A model generated the notes under the pieces. That model was not told where the DNA came from, ran no database searches, and was given only the letters and a program-made list of their open reading frames with translations. Source: Roseateles violae (lineage in GTDB: Bacteria > Pseudomonadota > Gammaproteobacteria > Burkholderiales > Burkholderiaceae_C). From it: a stretch of DNA of 64,000 nt. The stretch's first letter is position 1; each line of letters begins with the position of its first letter. Location: the NCBI RefSeq assembly GCF_030410485.1, contig NZ_JAUHHC010000002.1, positions 496,001 to 560,000 on the forward strand, in the 5' to 3' direction. This document shows, in pieces, positions 17,299 through 26,899 of this stretch. Position numbers and translations under genes: made by a program.

Positions 17299-18456
17299 TC
17301 AGAGCTCCTCGACATGACGCGGGGGATAGGTGTCCCAGTTCAGGCAGCCGGGGCATTGCCAGAAGTAATGCGCGGCCTCGAAGCCGCAGGCGGCGCAGCG
17401 GTAGCGCAGCAGCGGGCGCACCGCGCGGTCCAGCGCGCCGGCCACCAGCGGCGCTTCGTCCTCGCCGAGCCGGGCGCCGCTGATCTGCAGCAGGCCGCGC
17501 GCGGCCGACAAGGTTGGATGCTCGCGCAGATGGCGGGCCAGGCGCTGGCGCTGCTGCGCCGGCTCCGGCTGCAGCCGCGCGATCGCCTGCAGCAGCGGCA
17601 TCGCCGGTGCGCGCTGGTAGCGTGCGGCCAGCGTCGTCAGCGCGCGCTGGGCCAGTTCCGGCGAGGCGGTCGCCAGCGCGGCCTCGGCATAGTCGCCGGC
17701 GATCAGATTGAAGGCCTCGGGATTCAGCGCCAGCAATTCGGAATAGGCGGCCATCGCCTGCTCCGGCTGCTGGTTGCGAGCCAGCATCTGGCCGGCCAGC
17801 ACATGGGCGCGCGCCGCCTGCGGCGCGACCTTGCGCGCCTCGGCCAGCAGTTGCTGGGCCTCCTCGTCGCGCTGGCGGGCCTGCGCCTCCAGTGCCAGCT
17901 CGCACAGGTAATGCGCGATGCGGCTGGCAAAGGAGCCGGTGCCGCCCTGTTCCAGGGCGCGGGCCACCTCGACCGCCTTGCGCCAGTCGCGCGAGCGCTC
18001 GTACAGCGAGAGCAGGGCCAGCTGCGCCTCGTTCTCGAAGGCGGTTCCGCGCAAGGCCGCATAGGCTTCCTCGGCGCGGTCGAACAGGCCGGCCTTGAAG
18101 AAGTCCTGCGCCAGCGCATGCTGGGCCCGGTCGCGCTCGGCGCGCGGCAGGTCGCCGCGCGCCAGCAGATGCTGGTGCACGCGCACCGCGCGCTCGTACT
18201 CGCCGCGGCGGCGGAACAGATTGCCGAGGGCGAAATGCAGCTCCGAGGTGTCGGGGTCGTTCTGCACCGCTTCGATGAAGGCGTCGATCGCCTTGTCCTG
18301 CTGCTCGTTCAGCAGCAGGTTCAGGCCCTTGAAATAGGCCTTGGGCGCGTCGCGCTGTTCGCGCTTCCACTGGCGCGTGTCCAGCTTGGAGGCGAGCCAG
18401 CCCAGCGCGAACGCGGCCGGCAGCACGATCAGCAACCAGCGCGGATCAAATTCCAT
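17299..18456 (-). CDS. lapB: LPS assembly protein LapB (YciM)
   Basis: A 385-residue protein with one N-terminal transmembrane helix (residues 6-24), a run of TPR repeats (about 35-340) and a C-terminal rubredoxin-like zinc module with paired CAAC and CPGC cysteines. LapB is an inner-membrane adaptor that brings LpxC to the FtsH protease and so sets the rate of lipid A synthesis (established in E. coli). The start overlaps lapA by 11 bases. Unlike the E. coli neighbourhood, this lapB is followed by glycosyltransferase genes and glf, tying lipid A control to glycan genes in one probable transcript. Confidence 0.95.
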   Translation of the reverse strand: MEFDPRWLLIVLPAAFALGWLASKLDTRQWKREQRDAPKAYFKGLNLLLNEQQDKAIDAFIEAVQNDPDTSELHFALGNLFRRRGEYERAVRVHQHLLARGDLPRAERDRAQHALAQDFFKAGLFDRAEEAYAALRGTAFENEAQLALLSLYERSRDWRKAVEVARALEQGGTGSFASRIAHYLCELALEAQARQRDEEAQQLLAEARKVAPQAARAHVLAGQMLARNQQPEQAMAAYSELLALNPEAFNLIAGDYAEAALATASPELAQRALTTLAARYQRAPAMPLLQAIARLQPEPAQQRQRLARHLREHPTLSAARGLLQISGARLGEDEAPLVAGALDRAVRPLLRYRCAACGFEAAHYFWQCPGCLNWDTYPPRHVEEL

Positions 18457-18736
18457 CTTGGGGCAGGGCAGGGTTCAGGGGATCGGCGGCCGGGGTGGCG
18501 GGTGCCACGACCGGTGCGCGGGTGGCAACGCGGCGGTGCCGCCACCAGGCGGGCACCATCGCCAGCACGCCCAAGGCGCAGCCAAGGCCGAAGGCCAGCA
18601 GCACGACGATGACCAGCGGTGCCCGCCACTCGTAGCCGAAGAACCAGCGCACGGCGGTTTCGTGGCTGTTGTTCAGCGCGAAGGCGAACAGGGCGAAGAA
18701 GAGGAAGGCCCGGAAGAGCCAGACGAGGATGCGCAT
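18446..18736 (-). CDS. lapA: LPS assembly protein LapA (DUF1049)
   Basis: A 96-residue protein with two transmembrane helices (about residues 4-21 and 41-65) separated by the family-typical NNSHETAVRWFFG segment, and a short Pro/Ala-rich cytoplasmic tail. LapA partners LapB in coupling LPS synthesis to transport. The gene overlaps lapB and lies 59 bases after ihfB on the same strand. Its ATG follows a minus-strand TAGAAT by seven bases, with no ribosome binding site. Confidence 0.93.
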   Translation of the reverse strand: MRILVWLFRAFLFFALFAFALNNSHETAVRWFFGYEWRAPLVIVVLLAFGLGCALGVLAMVPAWWRHRRVATRAPVVAPATPAADPLNPALPQDGI

Positions 18737-18743
18737 CGAGCGG

Positions 18744-18749
18744 ATTCTA
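18744..18749 (-). promoter_or_regulatory. -10-like hexamer TAGAAT directly before lapA
   Basis: On the minus strand TAGAAT is followed by seven bases and the lapA ATG (18736). It lies in the ihfB-lapA gap, so lapAB and the glycan genes may have their own, leaderless, promoter besides read-through from ihfB. Confidence 0.4.
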
Positions 18750-18795
18750 GGGCCCCACAGGGCGCATAGCGCTCAATGCGAACGACGGCGGCCGC

Positions 18796-19119
18796 TCAAG
18801 CCTGGCCGGCCGGCGCGGCGTCGTCGGCCTTGACCGGCGCCTGGGCGTCGACCGCCTCGCGCAAGGCCTTGCCGGGCTTGAAATGCGGCACCAGCTTCTC
18901 GGGGATCAGCACCTGCTCGCCGCTGCGCGGATTGCGGCCCATGCGGGGCGGGCGGCGGTTGATCGAGAAACTGCCGAAACCGCGGATCTCGATGCGGTGG
19001 CCGCGGGCCAGCGCATCGGACATCGCGTCCAGGATCGTCTTGACGGCGAACTCGGTGTCGCGCTGGGTCAGCTGGCCGAAGCGGTCGGCCAGCAGTGCAA
19101 CGAGGTCGGATCGGGTCAT
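18796..19119 (-). CDS. ihfB: Integration host factor subunit beta
   Basis: A 107-residue member of the HU/IHF family, opening [14 protein letters not shown] with the DNA-intercalating arm [13 protein letters not shown], in which the tip proline sits between R-N and R-S. The IHF heterodimer (with IhfA, not in the window) bends DNA sharply at specific sites and acts in transcription, replication and recombination. The C-terminal Asp/Ala/Pro-rich tail beyond residue 94 is slightly longer than in E. coli. It lies after rpsA, with two strong hairpins between them. The start was taken at the ATG matching the family; an upstream extension is noncoding. Confidence 0.95.
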   Translation of the reverse strand: MTRSDLVALLADRFGQLTQRDTEFAVKTILDAMSDALARGHRIEIRGFGSFSINRRPPRMGRNPRSGEQVLIPEKLVPHFKPGKALREAVDAQAPVKADDAAPAGQA

Positions 19120-19150
19120 GACGTGAGGAATCTTGTGATTGGAATTGAAA

Positions 19151-19223
19151 CAGGCTCGCCCTCGAAAGAGTGGCGAGCCTGCTGAGTTCACCGCGGCGCC
19201 TAGGCTACCAGAGCCCAGGCGCC
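19151..19223 (-). terminator. Double hairpin between rpsA and ihfB
   Basis: Hairpin A (19195-19223) pairs GGCGCCT with AGGCGCC, plus an inner GGCT/AGCC. Hairpin B (19151-19181) pairs ten bases, CAGGCTCGCC with GGCGAGCCTG, extended by CTC/GAG around a GAAA tetraloop; on the minus strand it is followed by TTTCAATT. B looks like an intrinsic terminator for the rpsA transcript, perhaps partial, leaving some read-through to ihfB. Confidence 0.7.
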
Positions 19224-19235
19224 TTGGCACAGGGC

Positions 19236-20945
19236 TTAGTTACCCTGATTGTCCAGCTTGGCACGCAGCAGGGCGCCCAGGCTGGTCGTGCCGGCGTTCT
19301 CACGCTCGGACGTGGCCGACAGGCGCTGCATCGCTTCCTGCTGGTCGGCGCTGTCCTTGGCCTTGATCGACAGCTGGATGTTGCGGGTCTTGCGGTCGAT
19401 GTTGACGATCACGGAGGTGACCTCGTCGCCTTCCTTCAGCACGTTGCGGGCATCTTCGACGCGGTCGCGCGAGATTTCCGAAGCACGCAGGTAGCCGACG
19501 ATGTCCTCGCCCAGATCGATCTCGGCGCCACGCGCGTCAACCGTCTTGACCTTGCCGGTCACCGTCATGCCGCGGTCATTGACCGAGGTGTAGGTGGTGA
19601 ACGGGTCACTGTCCAGCTGCTTGATGCCCAGCGAGATGCGCTCGCGCTCGACGTCCACGGCCAGCACGATGGCTTCGACTTCCTGGCCCTTCTTGAAGTT
19701 GCGCACGGCAGCTTCGCCGGTCTCGTTCCACGACAGGTCGGACAGGTGCACCAGGCCGTCGATGCCCTGGGCCAGGCCCACGAACACGCCGAAGTCGGTG
19801 ATCGACTTGACCGGGCCCTTGACGCGGTCGCCGCGCTTGACGTTCTCGGCGAACTCTTCCCACGGGTTGGCCTTGCACTGCTTCATGCCCAGCGAGATGC
19901 GACGCTTGTCTTCGTCGATCTCCAGCACCATGACCTCGACCTCGTCGCCCAGCGAGACGATCTTCGACGGAGCGATGTTCTTGTTGGTCCAGTCCATTTC
20001 GGAGACGTGCACCAGGCCTTCGATGCCCGGCTCGATCTCGACGAAGGCGCCGTAGTCGGCGATGTTGGTGACCTTGCCGAACAGGCGGGTGCCGGTCGGG
20101 TAGCGGCGGGCCACGCCGAACCACGGGTCGTCGCCCAGCTGCTTCAGGCCCAGCGAGACGCGGTTCTTCTCGGCGTCGAACTTCAGGACCTTGGCCGTCA
20201 GTTCCTGGCCGACCGTCACCACTTCGCTCGGGTGACGGACACGGCGCCAGGCCATGTCGGTGATGTGCAGCAGGCCATCGATGCCACCCAGGTCGACGAA
20301 GGCACCGTATTCGGTGATGTTCTTGACCACGCCCTGGACGATCGCGCCTTCCGACAGCGTTTCCAGCAGCTTGGCGCGCTCTTCGCCCATCGAAGCCTCG
20401 ACCACCGCGCGACGCGACAGCACAACGTTGTTGCGCTTGCGGTCCAGCTTGATGACCTTGAACTCCATGGTCTTGCCCTCGAACGGGCTCATGTCCTTGA
20501 CCGGACGGGTGTCCAGCAGCGAACCCGGCAGGAAGGCGCGGATGCCGTTGACCAGCACGGTCAGGCCGCCCTTGACCTTGCCCGAGACGGTGCCGGTCAC
20601 GAAGTCGCCCGACTCCAGCGCGGTTTCCAGGCTCAGCCACGAAGCCAGGCGCTTGGCCTTGTCGCGCGACAGGATGGTGTCGCCGTAGCCGTTCTCGATG
20701 GCGTCGATGGCCACCGAGACGTAGTCGCCAACCTGGACTTCCAGCTCGCCCTGGTCGTTCTTGAATTCCTCGATAGGCACGTAGGCTTCCGACTTCAGGC
20801 CTGCGTTGACGACGACGAAGCTGTGTTCGATGCGCACGACCTCGGCGGAGATCACCTCACCGGCGCGCATATCGGACTTCTGCAGCGACTCTTCGAACAT
20901 TGCTGCGAAGGAGTCCATGCCGGAAGCGGTTTGAGTCTGGGACAT
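19236..20945 (-). CDS. rpsA: 30S ribosomal protein S1
   Basis: A 569-residue protein with six S1/OB-fold repeats. Recognisable repeat boundaries include [54 protein letters not shown] and [20 protein letters not shown]1 binds mRNA on the 30S subunit and helps initiate on messages with weak or absent leaders. It also is the gene downstream of cmk in nearly all proteobacteria, as here. The ATG at 20945 follows AGGAATTGACA; an in-frame TTG six bases earlier is less likely. Codon choice is visibly more uniform than in neighbours, as expected for a highly expressed gene. Confidence 0.98.
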   Translation of the reverse strand: MSQTQTASGMDSFAAMFEESLQKSDMRAGEVISAEVVRIEHSFVVVNAGLKSEAYVPIEEFKNDQGELEVQVGDYVSVAIDAIENGYGDTILSRDKAKRLASWLSLETALESGDFVTGTVSGKVKGGLTVLVNGIRAFLPGSLLDTRPVKDMSPFEGKTMEFKVIKLDRKRNNVVLSRRAVVEASMGEERAKLLETLSEGAIVQGVVKNITEYGAFVDLGGIDGLLHITDMAWRRVRHPSEVVTVGQELTAKVLKFDAEKNRVSLGLKQLGDDPWFGVARRYPTGTRLFGKVTNIADYGAFVEIEPGIEGLVHVSEMDWTNKNIAPSKIVSLGDEVEVMVLEIDEDKRRISLGMKQCKANPWEEFAENVKRGDRVKGPVKSITDFGVFVGLAQGIDGLVHLSDLSWNETGEAAVRNFKKGQEVEAIVLAVDVERERISLGIKQLDSDPFTTYTSVNDRGMTVTGKVKTVDARGAEIDLGEDIVGYLRASEISRDRVEDARNVLKEGDEVTSVIVNIDRKTRNIQLSIKAKDSADQQEAMQRLSATSERENAGTTSLGALLRAKLDNQGN

Positions 20946-21093
20946 TGTCAATTCCTGTGCGTTCCGACAAGGCGTTTGCCGGCGCGCTGTGGGTGCAAGT
21001 TGCCTTGCGGGTTAAGTTGCTGGTATCCGCCGCCCTCGATGAGCTGACGCTCGGAGGGAAGGGCTGCGGGCCCTGACCGCTTTCGACTCAACG
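20946..21093 (-). promoter_or_regulatory. rpsA leader / aroA-cmk to rpsA gap
   Basis: A 148-base gap ahead of rpsA. In other proteobacteria this interval carries the rpsA promoter and the structured leader through which S1 represses its own translation; the position suggests the same here. I could not pick confident promoter hexamers or a defined stem. Confidence 0.35.
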
Positions 21094-23118
21094 CTAAGTC
21101 TTGAACGGCCTGCGCTTTTGCCACCATTCGAGCACCTGGGCCACCGATTCATCGATGGTCTGGGCGGAGTTGTCGAGCATCAGCGCGTCCTGTGCCGGGT
21201 GCAGGGGCGAGGCCGACCGGGTCTTGTCCCGGGCGTCCCGCGCCTCCAAATCCTGGCGCAAGCCCTCGATATTAGCCGAAATTCCCTTAGCAATCAATTG
21301 CTTATGGCGACGTTCAGCGCGCGTCGCGGCGCTGGCGGTCAGAAAAACCTTCAGAGCGGCATCCGGGAACACGTCGGTACCCATGTCGCGGCCGTCGGCG
21401 ACCAGGCCCGGCGGGCGGCGGAAATCCAGCTGCAGCTGGTTCAGCACCCGGCGCACCGGCGGGTGGGCGGCCACCTGGGAGGCGCGCAGGCCCGAGACCT
21501 CCAGCCGCAACTCGTCGCTGATGTCTTCGCCCGCCAGGAACACCCGGCCCTTGGCGAAGCGCAGCTCCATGCCGCGCGCGACCGCCGCCACCGCCTCGCC
21601 GTCGTCCAGATCGACGCCGACACGGCTCGCGGCCAGGCCGGCGGCGCGGTAGAGCGCGCCCGAGTCGAGCACCGCATAGCCCAGCGCATGGGCGACCTCG
21701 TCGGCCAGCGTGCCCTTGCCGGAGGCGGTCGGGCCGTCGATGGTGATCACCGGGATGTCGCTGACACTGGCCGAGACCAGCTCGAACAGGGTCTCGAAAT
21801 AGTCCGGGAAGGTCTTGGCGACGCAGGCCGGGTCTTCGATGCGCACCGGCTGCGCATGCTCGGTCAGCAGGCCGTTGAAGGCCGCCAGCGAGAAGCACAT
21901 CGCGATCCGGTGGTCGTCATAGGTGTGGATGGTGGCCGGCTGCCAGTCGCGCAGCGGCTGCGTCATCGGATGAATACGCAGCCAGTCGGCGCCTTCCTCG
22001 ACCTCGGCGCCCAGCTTGCGCAGCTCGGCGGCCATCGCGGCCAGCCGGTCGGTTTCCTTTACCCGCCAGCTGGCGATGTTCGTCAGCATGGTCGGACCAT
22101 CGGCATACAGCGCCATCACGGCCAGGGTCATCGCCGCGTCGGGGATGTGGTTGCAGTCCAGCGTGAGGCCCTTGAGCGGCCAAGCGCCGCGGCGCACGGC
22201 CAGCCAGTTCGGCCCGGCCTGCACCTCGGCGCCCATCGCGCGCGCCGCCTCGACGAAGCGCACATCGCCCTGCAGCGATGCGCTGCCGACGCCCTCGATG
22301 CGCAGCGGGTGGTCGACCGCGGCGATCGCACCCAGCGCGACGAAATACGAAGCCGAGGAGGCGTCGCCCTCGACATGGACCGCGCCAGGCGAGCGGTAGC
22401 GGCTGCCGGCCGGAATGGTGAAGCGCTGCCAGCCCTCGCGACGCACGGCAATGCCGAAGCGCTCGAGCAGGCTCAGCGTGATCTGGATATAGGGCTTGGA
22501 GATCAGCTCGCCGACGACCTCGATGACGACATCGTTCTCCACCGCCACCAGCGGCAGCGCCATCAGCAGCGCGGTCAGGAACTGGCTGGACACATCGCCG
22601 CGCACCTGGACCGGCTGGTCGAGCTTCAGCGCCGACGGTCCGGCGAGGCGCAGCGGCGGATAGCCTTCCTGACCCAGGCAGTCGACGCGGCAGCCGAGGC
22701 CGCGCAGCGCGTCGACCAGGTCGCCGATCGGCCGTTCGTGCATGCGCGGCACGCCCGAGAGCTCGAACTCGCCGCCCTGCGTCGCGGCCAGCAGCGCCAG
22801 CGCGGCGGTCAGCGGCCGCATCGCGGTGCCGGCGTTGCCGAGGAAGAGCTGGGCCTGCTGCGTCGCCGGACGGCCGCCGATGCCGGTCACCTGCAGCGCG
22901 CCATCCGAGCCCGTCTCCAGCCGGCAGCCCAGCGTCTTCAAGGCCTCCAGCATCACGGCCGTGTCGTCGGAGTCGAGCAGGTCGTGCACGAGGGTCGTGC
23001 CCTCCGACAGGCCGGCCAGCAGCAGCACGCGGTTGGAGATGCTCTTGGAGCCGGGCAGGCGCACCGTGCCGGCGGCGGCGCGCAGCGGCGGCAGGTCGAG
23101 GAAGGGAAGCTTGTACAT
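21094..23118 (-). CDS. aroA-cmk: Fused 3-phosphoshikimate 1-carboxyvinyltransferase / cytidylate kinase (AroA-Cmk)
   Basis: One 674-residue reading frame carries two enzymes. Residues 1 to about 445 are EPSP synthase: [15 protein letters not shown] binds phosphate, [13 protein letters not shown] is the glyphosate-site region, and [18 protein letters not shown] is the C-terminal signature. After a linker of roughly ten residues, residues 455-674 are cytidylate kinase: P-loop [32 protein letters not shown] and the lid region with RDARDKTR. No stop and no in-frame ATG separates the halves. The first half makes 5-enolpyruvylshikimate-3-phosphate and the second phosphorylates CMP/dCMP. The start was set at ATG 23118 (MYKLPFLDL); the longer frame runs back into tyrA. 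Confidence 0.93.
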   Translation of the reverse strand: MYKLPFLDLPPLRAAAGTVRLPGSKSISNRVLLLAGLSEGTTLVHDLLDSDDTAVMLEALKTLGCRLETGSDGALQVTGIGGRPATQQAQLFLGNAGTAMRPLTAALALLAATQGGEFELSGVPRMHERPIGDLVDALRGLGCRVDCLGQEGYPPLRLAGPSALKLDQPVQVRGDVSSQFLTALLMALPLVAVENDVVIEVVGELISKPYIQITLSLLERFGIAVRREGWQRFTIPAGSRYRSPGAVHVEGDASSASYFVALGAIAAVDHPLRIEGVGSASLQGDVRFVEAARAMGAEVQAGPNWLAVRRGAWPLKGLTLDCNHIPDAAMTLAVMALYADGPTMLTNIASWRVKETDRLAAMAAELRKLGAEVEEGADWLRIHPMTQPLRDWQPATIHTYDDHRIAMCFSLAAFNGLLTEHAQPVRIEDPACVAKTFPDYFETLFELVSASVSDIPVITIDGPTASGKGTLADEVAHALGYAVLDSGALYRAAGLAASRVGVDLDDGEAVAAVARGMELRFAKGRVFLAGEDISDELRLEVSGLRASQVAAHPPVRRVLNQLQLDFRRPPGLVADGRDMGTDVFPDAALKVFLTASAATRAERRHKQLIAKGISANIEGLRQDLEARDARDKTRSASPLHPAQDALMLDNSAQTIDESVAQVLEWWQKRRPFKT

Positions 23119-23140
23119 CGTGGACGCAGGGCTTAGGAAA

Positions 23141-24022
23141 TCAACGGTTCGGCTGCCAGGGCGCACCGAGCTGCCAGTTGGCGCGCGCCTCGGAGATCTG
23201 GCGGATGCGGGCCTCCAGCGCGACCGCGTCGCCGCTCTTGACCAGGGCCTCGAGGCCGTCCAGCGCCTGGCGGAAGCGCTGCGACTGCACCAGCAGTTCG
23301 GCCGCATTGGCCATCAGGATGTCGCGCCAGACGGCCGGCTCGCTGGCCGCGATGCGGGTGAAGTCGCGAAAGCCGGGGCCGGCCAGGCTGAGGAAGTCGC
23401 GGCCGGCCGGCTGGGCGGCGACCGACTGGAAGAAGGCGAAAGCCAAGAGATGCGGCAGATGGCTGACGGCGGCAAAGGCCTGGTCGTGGTTGCGCGGGGT
23501 CATCTTCAGCACCTGGGCGCCGATCGCCGACCAGACGTCGGTGGCCTTCTGCACCAGCGCCGCATTGGTCTGCGGCAAGGGTGTCAGGATCACCTGGCGG
23601 CCCTGGTACAGCGTCACCTCGGCGTTCTGCACGCCGCCCGATTCCTTGCCGGCGATCGGATGCGCGGGCACGAAGGAGGGCAACTGCTTGCCCAGGGCGC
23701 GCCTGGCCGCCTCGACCACATCGCTCTTGGTCGAGCCGACGTCCATGAAGAGCACGTCCGGCTTGACCAGATGGCGGATTGCCTTCAGCGTCGGCTCGGT
23801 GGCCGAGACCGGCACGGCGACCAGCACGATGTCGGAGCCCGACACCGCCAGCAGCGCCGATTCGGCGACGACGTCGATGACGCCCAGCTTCTTCGCCGCC
23901 TCGGTGGTCGAGGGCGACTTGCTGTAGCCGACGACGCGCTTGACCAGGCCGGCCTTCTTGAGCGCCAGCGCGAACGATCCGCCCATCAGGCCGCAGCCGA
24001 TCACGCCCAGTTGATTGAACAT
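23141..24022 (-). CDS. tyrA: Prephenate dehydrogenase
   Basis: A 293-residue dehydrogenase with an N-terminal Rossmann fold ([15 protein letters not shown]) and the catalytic-region motif [10 protein letters not shown]. It oxidatively decarboxylates prephenate (or arogenate) to make 4-hydroxyphenylpyruvate (or tyrosine). No chorismate mutase or ACT domain is attached, so this is the single-domain form typical of beta-proteobacteria; NAD versus NADP use cannot be decided by eye. It follows pheA by 13 bases and precedes aroA-cmk by 22 bases, in one transcript. Confidence 0.95.
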   Translation of the reverse strand: MFNQLGVIGCGLMGGSFALALKKAGLVKRVVGYSKSPSTTEAAKKLGVIDVVAESALLAVSGSDIVLVAVPVSATEPTLKAIRHLVKPDVLFMDVGSTKSDVVEAARRALGKQLPSFVPAHPIAGKESGGVQNAEVTLYQGRQVILTPLPQTNAALVQKATDVWSAIGAQVLKMTPRNHDQAFAAVSHLPHLLAFAFFQSVAAQPAGRDFLSLAGPGFRDFTRIAASEPAVWRDILMANAAELLVQSQRFRQALDGLEALVKSGDAVALEARIRQISEARANWQLGAPWQPNR

Positions 24023-24035
24023 GCCCGCGTCCGCT

Positions 24036-25148
24036 TTATGCCTTGATCGGGTAGGCCCCGATCACCTTGTAGAAGGCGCAGAGCTCGCGCAGCTCGGCCA
24101 GGGCCGCCGCCACATGGGGCTGCGAGGGATGGCCGTCGAGGTCGATGTAGAAGTAGTACTCCCACTGGCCGGTGCGCGCCGGGCGCGATTCCAGCCGGGT
24201 CATCGACACGCCATGCGTCTTCAGCGGCACGAGGAGGTCGTGCATCGCGCCGGGCCGGTTCGGCACCGAGACGATCAGGCTGGTGCAGTCGCGGCCGGTA
24301 GCCGGCGGCGTCGCCATGGTCTGCGGCAAGGTGATGACGGCGAAGCGGGTGCGGTTGTAGGCCTCGTCCTGGACCGCGTGGGCGGTGATGTGCAGGCCGA
24401 ACAAGGTCGCGGCACGCTCGCTGGCGATCGCCGCATAGGCCGGATTGGCGGCCGCCAGGCGCGCGCCCTCGGCATTGCTGGAGACGGCGCGGCGCTCGGC
24501 CTGGGGCAGGTGCTTGGACAGCCAGTTCTGGCATTGCGCCAGCGCCTGTGGATGGGCCAGCACCGCCTCGATGCCTTCCAGGGAATTCTCCTTGCGCATC
24601 AGGTTGTGGCGGATCAAGAGGCTGACCTCGCCGACCACATGGGTGGGTGTGTGCAAGAACAGGTCCAGCGAGCGGGTGACGACGCCCTCGGTCATGTTCT
24701 CGACGCCGACGACGCCGTACTGCGCGCTGCCCGAGGCGGTCGCGTGGAAGACCTCGTCGAAGCTGTTGCAGTAGATCAGGTCGGCGGCGCCGCCGAAGTA
24801 CTCGATCGCCGCCTGCTCGCAGAAGGTGCCCACCGGGCCCAGCACGGCGACGCGCTGCGGCGACTCGAGCGCCAGGCAGGCGCTCATGATCTCGCGCCAG
24901 ATCGCCGCCACATGCTCGCCCTTCAGCGGCCCTTGGTTGGCGGCCTTGATCTTGGCGATCACCTGGGCGACGCGGTCGGGGCGGAAGAAGGGCGTGCCCT
25001 CGCGGCGCTTGATCTCGCCGACCTGCTCGGCCACATGGGCGCGCTGGTTCAGCAGGCTCAGCAGCTGCGCATCGAGCGCATCGATCTGCTCGCGCAGCGC
25101 CAGCAGGGCCGGGTCGGCGATTGGCGCCGGAACGCTGTCCTCAGCCAT
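24036..25148 (-). CDS. pheA: Bifunctional chorismate mutase / prephenate dehydratase
   Basis: A 370-residue protein with three parts: an AroQ chorismate mutase domain (residues 13-98, [19 protein letters not shown]), a prephenate dehydratase domain (about 98-280, with NRTRFAVI carrying the catalytic T-R-F) and a C-terminal ACT domain (about 287-365) with the phenylalanine-binding ESRPAR. It converts chorismate to phenylpyruvate and should be feedback-inhibited by phenylalanine (family knowledge). It overlaps the serC end by eight bases. The order serC-pheA-tyrA-aroA is the beta-proteobacterial aromatic supraoperon. Confidence 0.97.
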   Translation of the reverse strand: MAEDSVPAPIADPALLALREQIDALDAQLLSLLNQRAHVAEQVGEIKRREGTPFFRPDRVAQVIAKIKAANQGPLKGEHVAAIWREIMSACLALESPQRVAVLGPVGTFCEQAAIEYFGGAADLIYCNSFDEVFHATASGSAQYGVVGVENMTEGVVTRSLDLFLHTPTHVVGEVSLLIRHNLMRKENSLEGIEAVLAHPQALAQCQNWLSKHLPQAERRAVSSNAEGARLAAANPAYAAIASERAATLFGLHITAHAVQDEAYNRTRFAVITLPQTMATPPATGRDCTSLIVSVPNRPGAMHDLLVPLKTHGVSMTRLESRPARTGQWEYYFYIDLDGHPSQPHVAAALAELRELCAFYKVIGAYPIKA

Positions 25149-26256
25149 GGCTTGCCTCGAAGTCCTTCAGATAGTCGACCAGCGCCTGCACGCCTTCCAG
25201 CGGCATCGCGTTGTAGATCGAGGCGCGCATGCCGCCCACCGATTTGTGACCCTTCAGCTGCAAGAGGCTGCGCTCCTTGGCGCCGGCCAGGAAGGCCTCG
25301 TTGAGCCGCTCCTCGCGCAGATAGAAGGGGATGTTCATGCGCGAGCGGCAGTCGGCCGCGACGCGGTTCTCGTACAGCGCCGAGCCGTCCAGCGCCGCGT
25401 ACAGCAGCTTGGCCTTGTCGATATTGCGCTGCTCGATCGCTGCCACGCCGGTCTTGCCGGCATAGCTGAAGCGCTTCAGCCACTGGAAGACCAGGCCGGC
25501 GATGTAGATGCCGTAGGTCGGCGGCGTGTTGTACATCGACTGCGCCTCGGCCACGGTCTTGTAGTCGAAGGCGCTGGGGCAGATCGGCAGCGCGTGGCCC
25601 AGCAGCTCTTCACGCACGAAGACCAGGGTCAGGCCCGCCGGGCCGATGTTCTTCTGCGCGCCGCCGAAGGCCAGACCGACGCGGCTCCAGTCGATGGTCC
25701 GCGAGAGCTGCTGCGAGGAGCAGTCGACGACCAGCGGCGCGTCGCTGCCCAGCGCCTTCAGGTCGGGCAGCTCGTGGAACTCGACGCCGTCGATGGTCTC
25801 GTTGCTGCAGATATGCACATAGGCGGCGTCGCGGCGCAGCTGCCAGTTGCCGGGCAGCGAGCGGTACTGCGAGGCCGCGCCATCGGCCGCGATGCTCACG
25901 TCGGCATAGCGGCGCGCCTCGGCGGCGCTCTTCTTCGACCAGGAGCCGCTCACGACGACGTCGACCTTGCCACCCGGCTTCAGTCCGGACAGATTCAGCG
26001 GCACGATCGCGTTCTCGGCCAGGCCGCCGCCCTGCATGAACAGGATGCGGAATTCGCGCGGCACGGCCAGCAACTCGCGCAGGTCCGCCTCGGCGGCCTC
26101 GTAGATCGAGATGAACTCGCGGCCGCGATGGCTCATCTCCATCACGCTCATGCCCGAGCCCTGCCAGTCCAACATCTCGGCGGCGGCCTGCTGCAGGACT
26201 TCTTCGGGCAGGGCGGCCGGGCCGGCGGAAAAGTTGAACGGGCGGGCTTTCTTCAT
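25141..26256 (-). CDS. serC: Phosphoserine aminotransferase
   Basis: A 371-residue PLP enzyme of fold type I, opening [15 protein letters not shown] (family signature) with [10 protein letters not shown] shortly after, and the PLP-binding lysine in [11 protein letters not shown]. It makes 3-phosphoserine from phosphohydroxypyruvate and glutamate, and serves the PdxB/PdxA route to pyridoxal phosphate. It lies 13 bases after the DUF2059 gene and overlaps pheA, so serine and aromatic amino-acid genes are expressed together. Confidence 0.97.
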   Translation of the reverse strand: MKKARPFNFSAGPAALPEEVLQQAAAEMLDWQGSGMSVMEMSHRGREFISIYEAAEADLRELLAVPREFRILFMQGGGLAENAIVPLNLSGLKPGGKVDVVVSGSWSKKSAAEARRYADVSIAADGAASQYRSLPGNWQLRRDAAYVHICSNETIDGVEFHELPDLKALGSDAPLVVDCSSQQLSRTIDWSRVGLAFGGAQKNIGPAGLTLVFVREELLGHALPICPSAFDYKTVAEAQSMYNTPPTYGIYIAGLVFQWLKRFSYAGKTGVAAIEQRNIDKAKLLYAALDGSALYENRVAADCRSRMNIPFYLREERLNEAFLAGAKERSLLQLKGHKSVGGMRASIYNAMPLEGVQALVDYLKDFEASHG

Positions 26257-26269
26257 CGGGGCGTGGGCG

Positions 26270-26899
26270 TCACTTCTTGGGCGGGGTGGCGGGCTTGGCG
26301 GACGGGGCCGGCGTCGACGAGGCGTTCGGCGCCGGCGGCAGGCCCAGCTGCTTGGCCAGGTTCTGCTGCAGCGTCTGGAAGCGCGGCTGCAGGATGGGGC
26401 CGGCGTCGGCCAGCAGCTTGTCGGTCAGCGCCTTCTGCAGCTCGCCATTGATCTGGCCGAACTTCTTGCTGACCGGCGATTCCAGCCAGGCAACCAGCTG
26501 GCGCAGCTCGTCCTCGCTGAAGCGCTCCTCCAGCAGCGTGCCGACGGTGCTCGGCGCCAGCTTCAGCGCGCGCTCGCGCATCATCGGCGCGTTGTCGTCG
26601 ACGAACTTCTTGATCTCGGCTTCCATCGCTTTGGCCGTGGCTTCGCGCTTGTCGGCCGGCACCTGCTGCAGCGCCTGGCCGGCCTGCTGCATCAGCGGGC
26701 CCAGCGGCTGCTGCAGCAGCACGCGCGACAGTTGCTCGACGCCGGGCTGCTGCAGCACCATCAGCTTGGCGATCAGTTCCTTCTTCGCCGGCGACGAGGG
26801 TTGCGGTGCGACCGGCACGTTCTGGGCCGCGGCAAACTGGGCGGCGCAGAGCAGGGCCGCGGCGGCCAGGACCTTCAGGGACTTGTTGTTCAAGCTCAT
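26270..26899 (-). CDS. DUF2059 domain periplasmic protein
   Basis: A 209-residue protein with a signal peptide ([19 protein letters not shown], cleavage near residue 25) and an all-helical DUF2059 region (about 55-180) with the family-typical YSEDEL-like [21 protein letters not shown]. The C-terminus is Pro/Ala/Lys-rich. Function unknown. Its ATG overlaps the gyrA stop (ATGA), a linkage that recurs in Burkholderiales between gyrA and serC; it is probably periplasmic. Confidence 0.85.
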   Translation of the reverse strand: MSLNNKSLKVLAAAALLCAAQFAAAQNVPVAPQPSSPAKKELIAKLMVLQQPGVEQLSRVLLQQPLGPLMQQAGQALQQVPADKREATAKAMEAEIKKFVDDNAPMMRERALKLAPSTVGTLLEERFSEDELRQLVAWLESPVSKKFGQINGELQKALTDKLLADAGPILQPRFQTLQQNLAKQLGLPPAPNASSTPAPSAKPATPPKK

